Assembly: GCA_046152925.1 (NCBI GenBank)
Contig: JBJXFX010000043.1
Coordinates: 1 to 37,910 of the forward strand
Direction of reading: 5' to 3'
Source: CAMAUF01 sp046152925
GTDB taxonomy: Bacteria > Chloroflexota > Dehalococcoidia > Tepidiformales > Tepidiformaceae
DNA: 37,910 nt
Shown here: one piece after another, positions 1 through 7,567 of the stretch
How positions within the stretch are numbered: the first letter of the stretch is position 1
Layout: every line of letters begins with the position of its first letter
The notes under the pieces: generated by a model
Database searches by the model: none
Seen by the model: the letters and a program-made list of their open reading frames with translations, nothing else
Told to the model about the DNA's origin: nothing
Position numbers and translations under genes: made by a program

Positions 1-8
1 GCGGCGGT

Positions 9-1457
9 TCAGACATAGGCGTCCGGCCCGGCGGCCCGGAGCGCCGCGTCGTTGTGGGCCATCTCCCCGCACCCGGCCCCCGAGGGCAAGATCTTGCACG
101 GGTTAAACCGGCCGGTGTTGCCGAACACTCCGCGCAGGCGGCCCATGTGTTCAAGGTCGATCTCGTTGTAAAGCCAGGGCATGAACTGATTCTTCTCGTA
201 GCCGATGCCGTGCTCACCAGTGAGCGAACCGCCCGCATCGACGCAGGCCCGCATGATCTCGGCCCCGGCCGCGAGCACGCGCTCGAGCGAGCCGGGGACG
301 CGCTCGTCGAATACGACGCAGGGATGCAGGTTGCCATCGCCCGCATGAAAGACGTTCGCCACCGCGAGGTCGTAGCGCTCGGAAATCTCCGTGACCTTGG
401 CCATGACCTCGACCAGCCGGCTGCGGGGGACCACGCCATCGAGGATGTAGTAATTCGGGGCCAGCCGCCCGAGCGACCCAATCGCCCCCTTACGGCCTTT
501 CCAGAGCCGTTCGCGCTCCGCGGCGTCGCGCGCCACGCGGACTTCGGATGCGCCAGCTTCGAAACAGGCTGCCCGCGCCGCGGCCGCCTGGGCCTCGACC
601 AACTCGGGGATGCCGTCCAATTCGACGAGGAGGACGGCGCCAGCGTCGGCCGGGTACCCGCACTGAAGGCCGGCCTCGGCGGCCTGGAGCGTGACCCGAT
701 CCATCATCTCGATCGCCGCCGGGATCATCCCGGAGGAGATAAGGTGGGAAACGGTCACACTCGCTTCCTCGACCGACGCGAAGATGCCGAGAAGTGTGAC
801 CACGCTCGCTGGCAGGGGAAGGAGGCGGACGATGACCTTCGTCACGATGCCGAGCGTGCCCTCCGAGCCGATGAAGACGCCGCGCAGGTCATAGCCAAGA
901 CCGTCGGCCGTCCGGCCGCCGAGCCAGACGATGTCACCGTCGGCCGTCACCACCTCGATCCCAAGGACGTGGTTCGTGGTGACCCCGAGCGCCAAGCAGT
1001 GCGGCCCGCCGGCGTTCTCGGCGACGTTCCCTCCGATTGTGCAAGCTTTCTGGCTGCTCGGGTCGGGGGCATAGAAGAGGCCATGCTCCGCAGCCACCTC
1101 CGAGAGCTGGATGTTCGGCACGCCGGGTTCAACAACCGCGACCCGGTCGACCGGGTCGACTTCGAGGATCCGTCGCATCCGGGCGGTGGCGAGCACTACG
1201 CCGCGCTGGGCTGGCACCGCGCCGCCGCTCAGGCCGGTCCCGGCGCCCCGCGGGGTGAGGGCGACATCGAGCTCGCGACACACCCGGACGACGGCAGCCA
1301 CTTCTTCGGCGCCGTCGGGAAAGACCACCGCGTACGGCCGCGACTTCTCGATCGTCCCGTCGAACTCGTAGACGAGGAGGTCCTCTTCACGAAAGAGGAC
1401 GTTACGAGCACCCACAGCTGCGCTGAGCCGGGCGACCAGCTCACGTCTCGTCGTCAC
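9..1457 (-). CDS. glcD: FAD-binding 2-hydroxyacid dehydrogenase, GlcD family
   Basis: Flavoprotein of the glycolate / D-lactate dehydrogenase family (FAD-binding type 4 plus FAD-oxidase C-terminal domains), expected to oxidise a 2-hydroxyacid to a 2-oxoacid. The N-terminal half shows the FAD-binding pattern (PRGAGTGLSGGAVP, IGGNVAENAGG, GSEGTLGIVTK). The C-terminal half has the family's HAGDGNLHP and GSLTGEHGIG motifs and ends in FNPCKILP, as GlcD proteins do. I chose GTG at 1457 (482 residues). It overlaps the upstream fur stop as GTGA and has a GGTGG stretch just upstream. An in-frame ATG at 1478 would overlap fur by 25 bp. The gene reads toward the left edge, so glcE/glcF-type partners could lie outside. 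The exact substrate cannot be told from sequence. Confidence 0.88.
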   Translation of the reverse strand: MTTRRELVARLSAAVGARNVLFREEDLLVYEFDGTIEKSRPYAVVFPDGAEEVAAVVRVCRELDVALTPRGAGTGLSGGAVPAQRGVVLATARMRRILEVDPVDRVAVVEPGVPNIQLSEVAAEHGLFYAPDPSSQKACTIGGNVAENAGGPHCLALGVTTNHVLGIEVVTADGDIVWLGGRTADGLGYDLRGVFIGSEGTLGIVTKVIVRLLPLPASVVTLLGIFASVEEASVTVSHLISSGMIPAAIEMMDRVTLQAAEAGLQCGYPADAGAVLLVELDGIPELVEAQAAAARAACFEAGASEVRVARDAAERERLWKGRKGAIGSLGRLAPNYYILDGVVPRSRLVEVMAKVTEISERYDLAVANVFHAGDGNLHPCVVFDERVPGSLERVLAAGAEIMRACVDAGGSLTGEHGIGYEKNQFMPWLYNEIDLEHMGRLRGVFGNTGRFNPCKILPSGAGCGEMAHNDAALRAAGPDAYV

Positions 1458-1888
1458 TCGCCGCCACCGAGCTGGCATTCGCTACAGAGGCCAAAGATGG
1501 CGAAGTGGTGCATATCTGCCTGGAAGCCGAAATCGCGGTGCAACTGGCTGCCGACCGCGTCGAAGAAGCTGTGTTTCAACTCCAGGACGCTGCCGCAGCT
1601 CGAACAGATGAGATGGTGGTGTGGCAGCTCCGGCGCCCACTCAAAGACATCGTCGCCCGAACCCATGTCCGTGACCGTGGCGAGGCGCATCCGCTTCAGG
1701 ACGTCGAGCGTTCGGTAGACCGTGCTCACGTCGACAAAGGGATACGTCTGGCGGACTTGGTCGCCGATTTGGGTGGCGCTGAGGTGCCCTTGCGCGTGGC
1801 GTAACACCTTCACGATCAGCAGCCGTTGCGGCGTGAGCTTATGGCCGGCGTGCCGCAGCAGCTCTGCCGTTTCGTCGTCACAACTCAC
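1454..1888 (-). CDS. Fur-family metalloregulator (first of two)
   Basis: Winged-helix DNA-binding repressor of the Fur/PerR/Zur superfamily, 144 residues, a normal length. The N-terminal part carries the recognition region (LTPQRLLIVKVLRHAQGHLSATQI, then DVSTVYRTLDVL). The C-terminal part has the metal-site signature PHHHLICSSCG and a second CSEC pair forming the structural zinc site. Which metal or peroxide signal it senses cannot be decided. GTG start at 1888 with no Shine-Dalgarno sequence; a TATGCT hexamer ends 6 nt upstream on the minus strand, suggesting a leaderless mRNA. Its stop overlaps the GTG of the GlcD-type dehydrogenase by four bases, so the two are probably co-translated. That pairing could link the dehydrogenase to metal or redox status, which is an inference. 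Confidence 0.88.
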   Translation of the reverse strand: MSCDDETAELLRHAGHKLTPQRLLIVKVLRHAQGHLSATQIGDQVRQTYPFVDVSTVYRTLDVLKRMRLATVTDMGSGDDVFEWAPELPHHHLICSSCGSVLELKHSFFDAVGSQLHRDFGFQADMHHFAIFGLCSECQLGGGE

Positions 1889-1894
1889 GCGGCC

Positions 1895-1900
1895 AGCATA
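1895..1900 (-). promoter_or_regulatory. -10 element (TATGCT) of the fur-glcD pair
   Basis: On the minus strand TATGCT lies 6 nt before the GTG start of the Fur gene. No Shine-Dalgarno sequence separates them. It matches the TANNNT spacing seen before many genes in this window, so transcription would start at or next to the start codon. No convincing -35 box is visible. Confidence 0.45.
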
Positions 1901-1942
1901 CTACGAGTCGCGCGAGAGCCCTTGCGCGGCGAACCTTGGCGG

Positions 1943-2644
1943 ATGCCCGTCCGCGCCATCCTCTTCGACCTTGGCGATACCCTCTTCCAGCTCGGCCCGA
2001 TGCCGGACGACCTTGCCGCGCGGGTACGCCGTGCGCTCCCCGCCCCCTTCGATTCGCTCGCCAAGGAGATTGTCGACGAGGTCGTGGCGCGGAACGCCGC
2101 GGCCCACCGCGACGGCGCCCACTGGGAGGTCCCCGTCGCCGCGATCGCTTCCGCACGGTTCGCCGCCCAGGGCCGCGGCCACGAACCTGCCGCCGCCATG
2201 GCCGTCGCCGCCCTCGGCTTCGCGGACACAGGGCGCTGGCGGGGGGCGCAGGATACGGCGGCCAGGGTGGCGGCGTTTCGCGCCCGAGGGCTCGCCATCG
2301 CCTATGTCTCGAACACCACCACTCCAGCGCGGCTCATGCGGCAGCGCCTGCACGAACTAGGGCTGGTCGGCCTGGCCGATGCAGCCGTCTTCTCCTCCGA
2401 ATACGGGGAGCGGAAGCCCTCGCCAGCCATCTACGGCGAGGCGCTCGATCGCCTCGGCGTGCCCGCCCATGAGGCGGTGTTTGTCGGCGACCGCGTCCGG
2501 GAGGACGTACTCGCGCCGCAAGCGCTCGGGATGCGCGGCGTGCTGACGCACGAGTTCCGTCAGGAGCCGTTCGAGCCAGCACGTCCCGACGCCGTGCTCC
2601 GGACCCTTCCAGACCTCCACCGTGCGCTCTCTGGTTGGATGTGA
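1943..2644 (+). CDS. HAD-superfamily hydrolase
   Basis: Haloacid-dehalogenase-like hydrolase of 233 residues, probably a small-molecule phosphatase. Motif I is FDLGDTLF at residues 8-15 with nucleophile Asp9. The usual second Asp of the DxD is Gly and an Asp follows one position later, a common variant in subfamily IA. Motif II is SNTTTPARL, motif III the Lys in GERKPSPAIYGEAL, and motif IV the acidic pair in VFVGDRVREDV. A helical cap of roughly 80 residues sits between motifs I and II. The ATG at 1943 places motif I at the very N terminus, as the family requires; the frame is open further upstream, but that stretch overlaps the divergent fur promoter. The substrate is unknown. Confidence 0.85.
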   Translation: MPVRAILFDLGDTLFQLGPMPDDLAARVRRALPAPFDSLAKEIVDEVVARNAAAHRDGAHWEVPVAAIASARFAAQGRGHEPAAAMAVAALGFADTGRWRGAQDTAARVAAFRARGLAIAYVSNTTTPARLMRQRLHELGLVGLADAAVFSSEYGERKPSPAIYGEALDRLGVPAHEAVFVGDRVREDVLAPQALGMRGVLTHEFRQEPFEPARPDAVLRTLPDLHRALSGWM

Positions 2645-2648
2645 GCGC

Positions 2649-3029
2649 TCATCGGCACTCCCAGTGACGGATGAGGTCGTTATGTCCGCGGCAGGCGAGC
2701 TCGTAGCTCCCCACCTGCGCCACCATCAGCACCATGAGCACGAATACGAGAAACGCAAGCGCCGTGAGGCCGGCCGATGTCCTCAGGATGGCGCCGAGGA
2801 CAAAGCCAACGACCAGCGCGCCAGCCAAGGCCAGGCCCTGAATGCTGAAATAGACCAAGTCGCGGTGGGATGGGTCGTCGACCCGGGGCTCACTGGTCAT
2901 GTGCAGCGCGGCCAACGTCGCCGCCAGGATACTGGCGATGGCCAAGGTGAGCGCGATCCCCCGCAGCCAGCGCAACCAGCGCGGCGTCGGCCGTCGTGTG
3001 ATGTCGTACCCCCCAGCCGCCATCTCCAC
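2649..3029 (-). CDS. Small three-helix membrane protein, unknown function
   Basis: About 126 residues with three hydrophobic segments, near residues 23-45, 60-83 and 89-110, and a basic N terminus (RRPTPRWLRWLR) that should stay cytoplasmic. I recognise no family motif. The start is uncertain: TTG at 3032, GTG at 3029 and ATG at 3023 are all in frame. A purine-rich GGAAGGGGA a few bases upstream fits TTG or GTG best. It converges on the HAD hydrolase with a 4-bp gap and is divergent from the next small membrane protein. Confidence 0.6.
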   Translation of the reverse strand: MEMAAGGYDITRRPTPRWLRWLRGIALTLAIASILAATLAALHMTSEPRVDDPSHRDLVYFSIQGLALAGALVVGFVLGAILRTSAGLTALAFLVFVLMVLMVAQVGSYELACRGHNDLIRHWECR

Positions 3030-3057
3030 CAAAACCGTCCCCTTCCATCCGGCGGGT

Positions 3058-3063
3058 TACGAT
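3058..3063 (+). promoter_or_regulatory. -10 element (TACGAT), leaderless arrangement
   Basis: TACGAT ends 7 nt before the ATG at 3071, and no Shine-Dalgarno sequence lies between. This is the same arrangement as at several other genes here. Confidence 0.45.
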
Positions 3064-3070
3064 AGGCCAG

Positions 3071-3403
3071 ATGTACGGAGTGATCTTCCTGTCGCTATTC
3101 GTCACAGGTTGGCTTCTTTGCGGGCTTATCCCATGGGTTGCCTATTCGGTCGCAACGCGCGGGCGTGCGGGGATGGCGATGCTGCCCTTGTGCCTCTTCG
3201 CTGCGGTGGTCGCCGGCATCGCGACGCCCGTGCTCGGGCTCGACGACGAACTCGGCCTCGGCCTCAGCTTCGCCTTCGGGACGCTCGGTTCGAGCGTGCT
3301 CCTGGCCGCGCGCCGGTTCGCGCTCGCGGGCCAGGGACCTGGGCCGCTGCAACAGCCAACTTCGGGGCCGACCGCGGAGAGTGAACTGCCCGAAGGCCTC
3401 TGA
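3071..3403 (+). CDS. Small membrane protein, unknown function
   Basis: 110 residues. Hydrophobic segments lie near residues 5-28 (FLSLFVTGWLLCGLIPWVAYSV) and 35-55 (MAMLPLCLFAAVVAGIATPVL), and a third, weaker segment near 62-80. The C-terminal tail is polar and rich in Pro and Gln. I recognise no domain. Its TGA stop abuts the TGA of the rhodanese on the other strand: the hexamer TGATCA at 3401-3406 supplies both stops, so there is no intergenic base between the convergent genes. Confidence 0.6.
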   Translation: MYGVIFLSLFVTGWLLCGLIPWVAYSVATRGRAGMAMLPLCLFAAVVAGIATPVLGLDDELGLGLSFAFGTLGSSVLLAARRFALAGQGPGPLQQPTSGPTAESELPEGL

Positions 3404-3754
3404 TCAGTCGCCGGTCGGCAGGCCCGCGTCGACCCAGGCGATCGTGCCGCCTTCGACGTTATACAACGGCAGCTCGGTGAGGCCCGCCGCGATCGCGTAC
3501 TCCGCCGCCAGGGCGCTCCGCGCGCCGGACTTGCAGATGAAGAGCACTTCCTTGCCGTCAGCGAACTTCCGGATCTGCTTGAGTTCCCCGAGGACCGTGT
3601 TCACCGGGATGAGCCGCACGCCAGTCGCGTGGACCTCCACATACTCCTCTGGGTTACGGACGTCGACCATCACGGCGGCGCCGCCGTCAAGCTTCTCTTT
3701 CGCTTCGGCGACGGTGATGCGGGTGAACGGCTCATTCGGATTCTTCACTGTCAT
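3404..3754 (-). CDS. Rhodanese-like domain protein
   Basis: Single-domain rhodanese of 116 residues, cytoplasmic with no signal peptide. The family motif VMVDVRNPEEYVEVHATG is followed by the active-site loop CKSGARS with Cys74, which would carry the persulfide in a sulfurtransferase. The closing YNVEGGTIAWVDAGLP is typical of GlpE/PspE-like rhodaneses. The ATG at 3754 is preceded by AGGAGCAGGA, a Shine-Dalgarno sequence, so this gene has a leader. A minus-strand TACGAT near 3794-3800 is a candidate -10. Donor and acceptor are not indicated by the neighbours. Confidence 0.9.
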   Translation of the reverse strand: MTVKNPNEPFTRITVAEAKEKLDGGAAVMVDVRNPEEYVEVHATGVRLIPVNTVLGELKQIRKFADGKEVLFICKSGARSALAAEYAIAAGLTELPLYNVEGGTIAWVDAGLPTGD

Positions 3755-3827
3755 GGGTCGATCCTGCTCCTGCTGATGGTGCGGCTTCTCTCGATCGTAG
3801 CACAGCGTTGCGTCGTGCCTTGCGCCC

Positions 3828-4292
3828 TTAGCTCACGTGGAGGCGCATTTCGTTCGTGGCTGCGAAGCCCATCGACGCGTAGAGCGGACGTCCCTCGTCG
3901 CTCGCATGCAACTCCACCACGTCGAACCCGGCCGAGGGCGCCCAGGCCACGATGTGGTCCATGAGCCGGCGGGCGTACCCGTGGCGGCGATGGTGGCGTT
4001 CGCAGTAGACGTTGAAGACAAAGGCCACGCTCGCATCGGCGGCCTGCGCCGTCGGCAGCCGCGGTTTCCGCCAAACTGACGCTCGCGCAGCCACTACGCC
4101 ATCGACCTCGATGAACCAGGTCCAAAGCGTCCCGGCGGCGATCTGGGCGGTGGCCCAGATCGCAAAGTTCGGCCCGATGGGCACAAGGTCATCGGGCGAG
4201 CCAAGGCCCATGTCCTCCAACATCCTCAGGCGATGGCGCACCATCACGGGGAGGTCGGCGAGCACTGCGGGACGGAGCTTGGCCGCGCTCAC
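3828..4292 (-). CDS. GNAT-family N-acetyltransferase
   Basis: 154 residues with the GNAT fold. The N-terminal LRPAVLADLPVMVRHRLRML is typical for the family. The acetyl-CoA pyrophosphate-binding loop is RRHGYARRLMDHIV, after the beta-strand VAFVFNVYCE. The C-terminal LHASDEGRPLYASMGF is the usual motif-B region. The GTG start overlaps the fbiC stop as GTGA, so it is the distal gene of a two-gene unit with fbiC. Whether it modifies an F420-related metabolite or is simply co-transcribed is unknown. Confidence 0.85.
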   Translation of the reverse strand: MSAAKLRPAVLADLPVMVRHRLRMLEDMGLGSPDDLVPIGPNFAIWATAQIAAGTLWTWFIEVDGVVAARASVWRKPRLPTAQAADASVAFVFNVYCERHHRRHGYARRLMDHIVAWAPSAGFDVVELHASDEGRPLYASMGFAATNEMRLHVS

Positions 4293-6745
4293 GCCGGCGC
4301 GCCCGCCTTCTCGCGCCGTGCGTATTTCTTCGCTGGCGTGAGGATGATCGGCGTCAGCTCGTCCGCCTCGTAACTGCGGGCGACCTGTCCAGCCGGTGGC
4401 GTGCCATACGTCGTCGAACGCTGGCGCGGGGTCCGTCCGGCGCCGCGAATGACCTCTTCCATGCGCGCCGGGGGAAACTCCTGCCCGTGTTGGGTCCCTG
4501 CGGCCCGCGTGATGCTCTCGTTCATCAGCGTCCCGCCGAGGTCGTTCACGCCGGCATTGAGGCAGACTTTGACCCCTTCCGGGCCCATCTTCACCCAGGA
4601 GACCTGGATGTTGCGGATGTGCGGGTGGAGCGCGAGCCGGGCGACCGCGTGCATCAGCACCGCCTCACGGAAGGTCGGGCCTTTGCGGGCGCGGCCCTTC
4701 AGGTAAATCGGCGCCTCCATGTGGACGAACGGAAGCGGCACGAACTCCGTGATGCCCCCGGTGCGCTTTTGGAGCTCGCGGAGCTCCGTCAGGTGGCGGG
4801 CCCAGTTAAGCGGGCCGTCGATGTGGCCGTACATCACCGTCGAGGTCGTATTGAACCCGACCTTGTGGGCCGTCTCGATCACCTCGACCCACTGCTTGGT
4901 CATGATCTTGTCGGGGCAAAGGGTTTGCCGCACCTCGTCGTCGAGCACCTCGGCGGCCGTGCCGGGCAATGTCCCCAGGCCGGCCTCCTTCAGGCGGCGA
5001 AGGTACTCCTCGATGGAGATGCCAAGCGTCTCAGCCCCCTGCCAGACCTCGAGGGGCGAGAAGGCGTGGACATGCATCTCGGGTAGCGCGTCCTTCACGG
5101 CCCGGCAAATGGCGAGATAGGTCTCGCCGGTGTACTCGGGGTGGATCCCACCCTGCATGCAGACTTCCGTCCCGCCCCGCGCCCATGCTTCGGCGGCGCG
5201 ACGCACGATTTCGTCGTTCCCCAGGTCGTAGGGCTGGCCGCGGAGGTTCTCGCTCAGCTTGCCCTTGGAAAACGCGCAGAACTGGCAGCGGAAGTAGCAG
5301 ATGTTGGTGTAGTTGATGTTGCGGTTGACGACGTAGCTGACCGTGTCGCCATTGACCTCGCGACGGAGCGCGTCGGCGGCCTCGCAGATCGCGAAGAAGT
5401 CGTCGCCGCGAGCCTGAAAGAGGCGGGTAATCTCGGGGATCGTGAGGTCCTGGCCAGCAGCGGCCTTTCCGATTAGTGCGACGACATCTGGGCTGACGTG
5501 CTCAAGCGGCGCCTTCTCGTCTACGGACTCGAGCCGCAGGTAGGCGTCGGGCACGGCAGTAAGCTCGCCCGGCGACCACTCCTCGACCCGGGCGAAGCCT
5601 TCGCCATCGATCGACTGGATGACGGGTGTGCGAAGCGAGGCGTCGAGCCAGCGATCTCCGTCCACGGCGTACTCGGGGTAGAGCGCGAGCCGCTCCTGGA
5701 GGACTTTGCCGCACGAGGCCGTATTCCTCGCAAGCTCTTCGAGGTGCGGCCAGGGCGCCTCGGGATTCACGTGGTCCGGCGTCACCGGCGAGACGCCGCC
5801 CCAGTCGTTCAGCCCCGCGGCCACGAGCCTCGGGTACAGCTCATAGCTCAGGTTCGGCGGCGCCTGGATGTTCATCGCCGGCCCAAAGACCACCCGTGCC
5901 ACCGCAATCGTCCAGAGCAGGTCGTCGAGGTCTGGCTCGGGGAAGCCCGCCATCTTCGTGTCGTCTTTCGCCCGGAAGTTCTGGACGATGATCTCCTGGA
6001 TGTGCCCGAACTCCTCGTGCAGTCGCCGCAGCGCGAGAAACGAATCGATCCGTTCCTCCCGTGTCTCGCCGATCCCGATGAGGATGCCGCTCGTAAACGG
6101 GACTTGGAGTTCGCCTGCTGCGCGCATCGTCGCCAACCGCGGGGCCGGGCGCTTGTCGGGCGAGCCGTAGTGGACCATGCCCTTCTGGTGGAGCCGGTCG
6201 GAGACGCTCTCGAGCATGATCCCCTGCGAGATCGAGACCTCGCGGAGCGCAGCCACTTCGTCCTTCGTCATCACCCCCGGGTTCGCATGGGGGAAGAGCC
6301 CGGTCTCCTTGTGGACGAGTGCGGACATCGCGGTGAGGTACTCGATCGTCGTCCGGTAACCCATCTCGACGAGTTCGCGGGCAGCGACCTTGTAGCGAAG
6401 CTCCGGCTTGTCGCCGAGCGTGAAGAGCGCCTCTTTGCAGCCCGCGGCCGCGCCCGCGCGGGCGATCGCGAGGACCTCTTCCGCATTCATGTAGGCGCGC
6501 TGGCCGGGCTTGGGCGGCTTCGCGAACGTGCAGTAGTGACAAACGTCTCGGCAGAGCTGCGTCAGCGGGATGAACACCTTTTTCGAGAACGTGACCACGT
6601 TTCGGTGCCCCGCAGTGTTGATCTCCGTCGCAGCGCCAAGCAGTGCATCGAGGTCGGTCTCAGCGGCGAGGGAGCGCGCCGCGGCGTCCTCGGGGAGGAG
6701 GCCATCGATCGCGCGAGAGAGCAAGGTGCGTGTGGTGGACAACAT
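4289..6745 (-). CDS. fbiC: FbiC: fused CofG-CofH FO synthase (coenzyme F420)
   Basis: Bifunctional radical-SAM enzyme of 818 residues that makes FO (7,8-didemethyl-8-hydroxy-5-deazariboflavin), the deazaflavin chromophore of F420, from tyrosine and 5-amino-6-ribitylaminouracil. The N-terminal CofG half has its 4Fe-4S motif at Cys65, Cys69, Cys72 (CRDVCHYC). The C-terminal CofH half has Cys483, Cys487, Cys490 (CYFRCQFC). Domain order and length match the fused FbiC proteins of actinobacteria and Chloroflexota; archaea encode the halves separately. A strong AGGAGG lies just upstream of the ATG at 6745. The 5-prime region is shared with a divergent HxlR regulator across a perfect palindrome, so F420 synthesis is probably regulated here. 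An F420-type oxidoreductase lies 1.3 kb away. Confidence 0.97.
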   Translation of the reverse strand: MLSTTRTLLSRAIDGLLPEDAAARSLAAETDLDALLGAATEINTAGHRNVVTFSKKVFIPLTQLCRDVCHYCTFAKPPKPGQRAYMNAEEVLAIARAGAAAGCKEALFTLGDKPELRYKVAARELVEMGYRTTIEYLTAMSALVHKETGLFPHANPGVMTKDEVAALREVSISQGIMLESVSDRLHQKGMVHYGSPDKRPAPRLATMRAAGELQVPFTSGILIGIGETREERIDSFLALRRLHEEFGHIQEIIVQNFRAKDDTKMAGFPEPDLDDLLWTIAVARVVFGPAMNIQAPPNLSYELYPRLVAAGLNDWGGVSPVTPDHVNPEAPWPHLEELARNTASCGKVLQERLALYPEYAVDGDRWLDASLRTPVIQSIDGEGFARVEEWSPGELTAVPDAYLRLESVDEKAPLEHVSPDVVALIGKAAAGQDLTIPEITRLFQARGDDFFAICEAADALRREVNGDTVSYVVNRNINYTNICYFRCQFCAFSKGKLSENLRGQPYDLGNDEIVRRAAEAWARGGTEVCMQGGIHPEYTGETYLAICRAVKDALPEMHVHAFSPLEVWQGAETLGISIEEYLRRLKEAGLGTLPGTAAEVLDDEVRQTLCPDKIMTKQWVEVIETAHKVGFNTTSTVMYGHIDGPLNWARHLTELRELQKRTGGITEFVPLPFVHMEAPIYLKGRARKGPTFREAVLMHAVARLALHPHIRNIQVSWVKMGPEGVKVCLNAGVNDLGGTLMNESITRAAGTQHGQEFPPARMEEVIRGAGRTPRQRSTTYGTPPAGQVARSYEADELTPIILTPAKKYARREKAGAPA

Positions 6746-6777
6746 GCGGGCCTCCTGCGCGGCGAGTCATGCTCGCC

Positions 6778-6804
6778 GGGTAACTTCACATCTTGAAGTT
6801 ACCC
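6778..6804. promoter_or_regulatory. Perfect 11-bp inverted repeat, candidate HxlR operator
   Basis: The arm GGGTAACTTCA (6778-6788) is repeated in inverted orientation at 6794-6804 with a 5-nt spacer. It lies between the divergent fbiC and HxlR-family genes. GTAACTT/AAGTTAC half-sites are reminiscent of operators bound by HxlR dimers. TTGAAG at 6793-6798 can serve as a -35 for the regulator, with GATAGT at 6816-6821 as -10 (17-nt spacer), so bound repressor would cover the -35. Confidence 0.7.
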
Positions 6805-6862
6805 TCCCGCGCTGTGATAGTACGACGACTCAGGCGATTTCGCCAGCTCTGGAGTCCCGCTC

Positions 6863-7291
6863 ATGCGCCCAGCCCGGAAAGTCCGCTGCCCAATCGCCTC
6901 AACCCTCGATATCGCCGGCGACCGCTGGACGTTGCTCGTCGTCCGCGACCTGCTGCGCGGGCGTCGCAGGTTCTCCGAACTAGCCGAAACCGTGGAAGGC
7001 ATCCCGACCGGCGTGCTCAGTGACCGGCTGAAGACCCTCGAGCGCGAGGGGATCGTCACGCGTCGCCTGTACTCCGATCGGCCGCCGCGCTATGAGTACC
7101 ACCTGACCCACAAGGGCCACGAACTCGGCGTCGTCGTCGGAGCGCTCTCACGCTGGGGCGAGCGGTACGGCGAACACGACCTCGCCCTCGTCGACCGAGA
7201 GTGCGGCCACGGCATCGACATCGTGTACCACTGCCCCACCTGCCAGCGGACCGCCCCGCGAAACCGCGCGCGGATCGTGAACTCGGGCTGA
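6863..7291 (+). CDS. HxlR-family winged-helix transcriptional regulator
   Basis: 142-residue regulator of the HxlR/MarR-like family. The N-terminal Cys9 sits in the usual CPIASTLDIAGDRWTLLVVR stretch, followed by the winged-helix core (RFSELAETVEGIPTGVLSDRL, then a wing near RRLYSDRPPRYEYHLT). Some HxlR proteins (YodB, HypR) sense electrophiles or oxidants through this Cys. The C terminus carries extra cysteines in a CGH...CPTC arrangement that may bind metal. It is divergent from fbiC and separated from it by the perfect palindrome, so autoregulation and control of fbiC are the natural inference. A weak GGAG precedes the ATG. Confidence 0.9.
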   Translation: MRPARKVRCPIASTLDIAGDRWTLLVVRDLLRGRRRFSELAETVEGIPTGVLSDRLKTLEREGIVTRRLYSDRPPRYEYHLTHKGHELGVVVGALSRWGERYGEHDLALVDRECGHGIDIVYHCPTCQRTAPRNRARIVNSG

Positions 7292-7300
7292 CGGCGGTGC

Positions 7301-7306
7301 TATGCT
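7301..7306 (+). promoter_or_regulatory. -10 element (TATGCT) of the first toxin-antitoxin module
   Basis: TATGCT ends 6 nt before the GTG start at 7313 with no Shine-Dalgarno sequence between, suggesting a leaderless antitoxin-toxin mRNA. Confidence 0.45.
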
Positions 7307-7312
7307 CCAACG

Positions 7313-7567
7313 GTGGAGAGCACCCTCGCACCCGACCGGACGATCGTGATCCCTGAAGAGATCTGCGAACGGCTGCACCTCGAGCCGGGCGACCGCATCG
7401 ATTGGGCCGTGTCGGTAGATGGGAAACTGGTCGGTGAGCCCGCCGCCCAAGAGTCGGCCACAGACGAACGCGAACCGATCGAAGTCGTCCTCAGGCGCTG
7501 GCAGGGGACCGGCCCCTCTCTTGGTACGAGCGTCGACGAGTTCATCGAAGAGACGCGAGGACGGTGA
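7313..7567 (+). CDS. AbrB/MazE-type antitoxin
   Basis: 84-residue protein with an N-terminal SpoVT/AbrB-like swapped-hairpin DNA-binding segment (RTIVIPEEICERLHLEPGDRIDWAV) and a polar C-terminal tail of the kind that wraps the toxin. GTG start. Its TGA stop overlaps the GTG of the following PIN gene by four bases (GTGA at 7564-7567), the usual toxin-antitoxin coupling. It should neutralise the PIN toxin and repress the module; this is inferred from family and arrangement. Confidence 0.78.
   Translation: MESTLAPDRTIVIPEEICERLHLEPGDRIDWAVSVDGKLVGEPAAQESATDEREPIEVVLRRWQGTGPSLGTSVDEFIEETRGR

Noticed and set aside
54..1718. 554-codon open frame on the plus strand opposite the GlcD-type and Fur genes
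   Set aside because: It is antisense to two clear genes, its product has no family motifs and is typical of long antisense frames in GC-rich DNA.
5498..6796. 432-codon plus-strand frame opposite fbiC
   Set aside because: Antisense shadow of a recognised enzyme; no motif and no ribosome-binding site.
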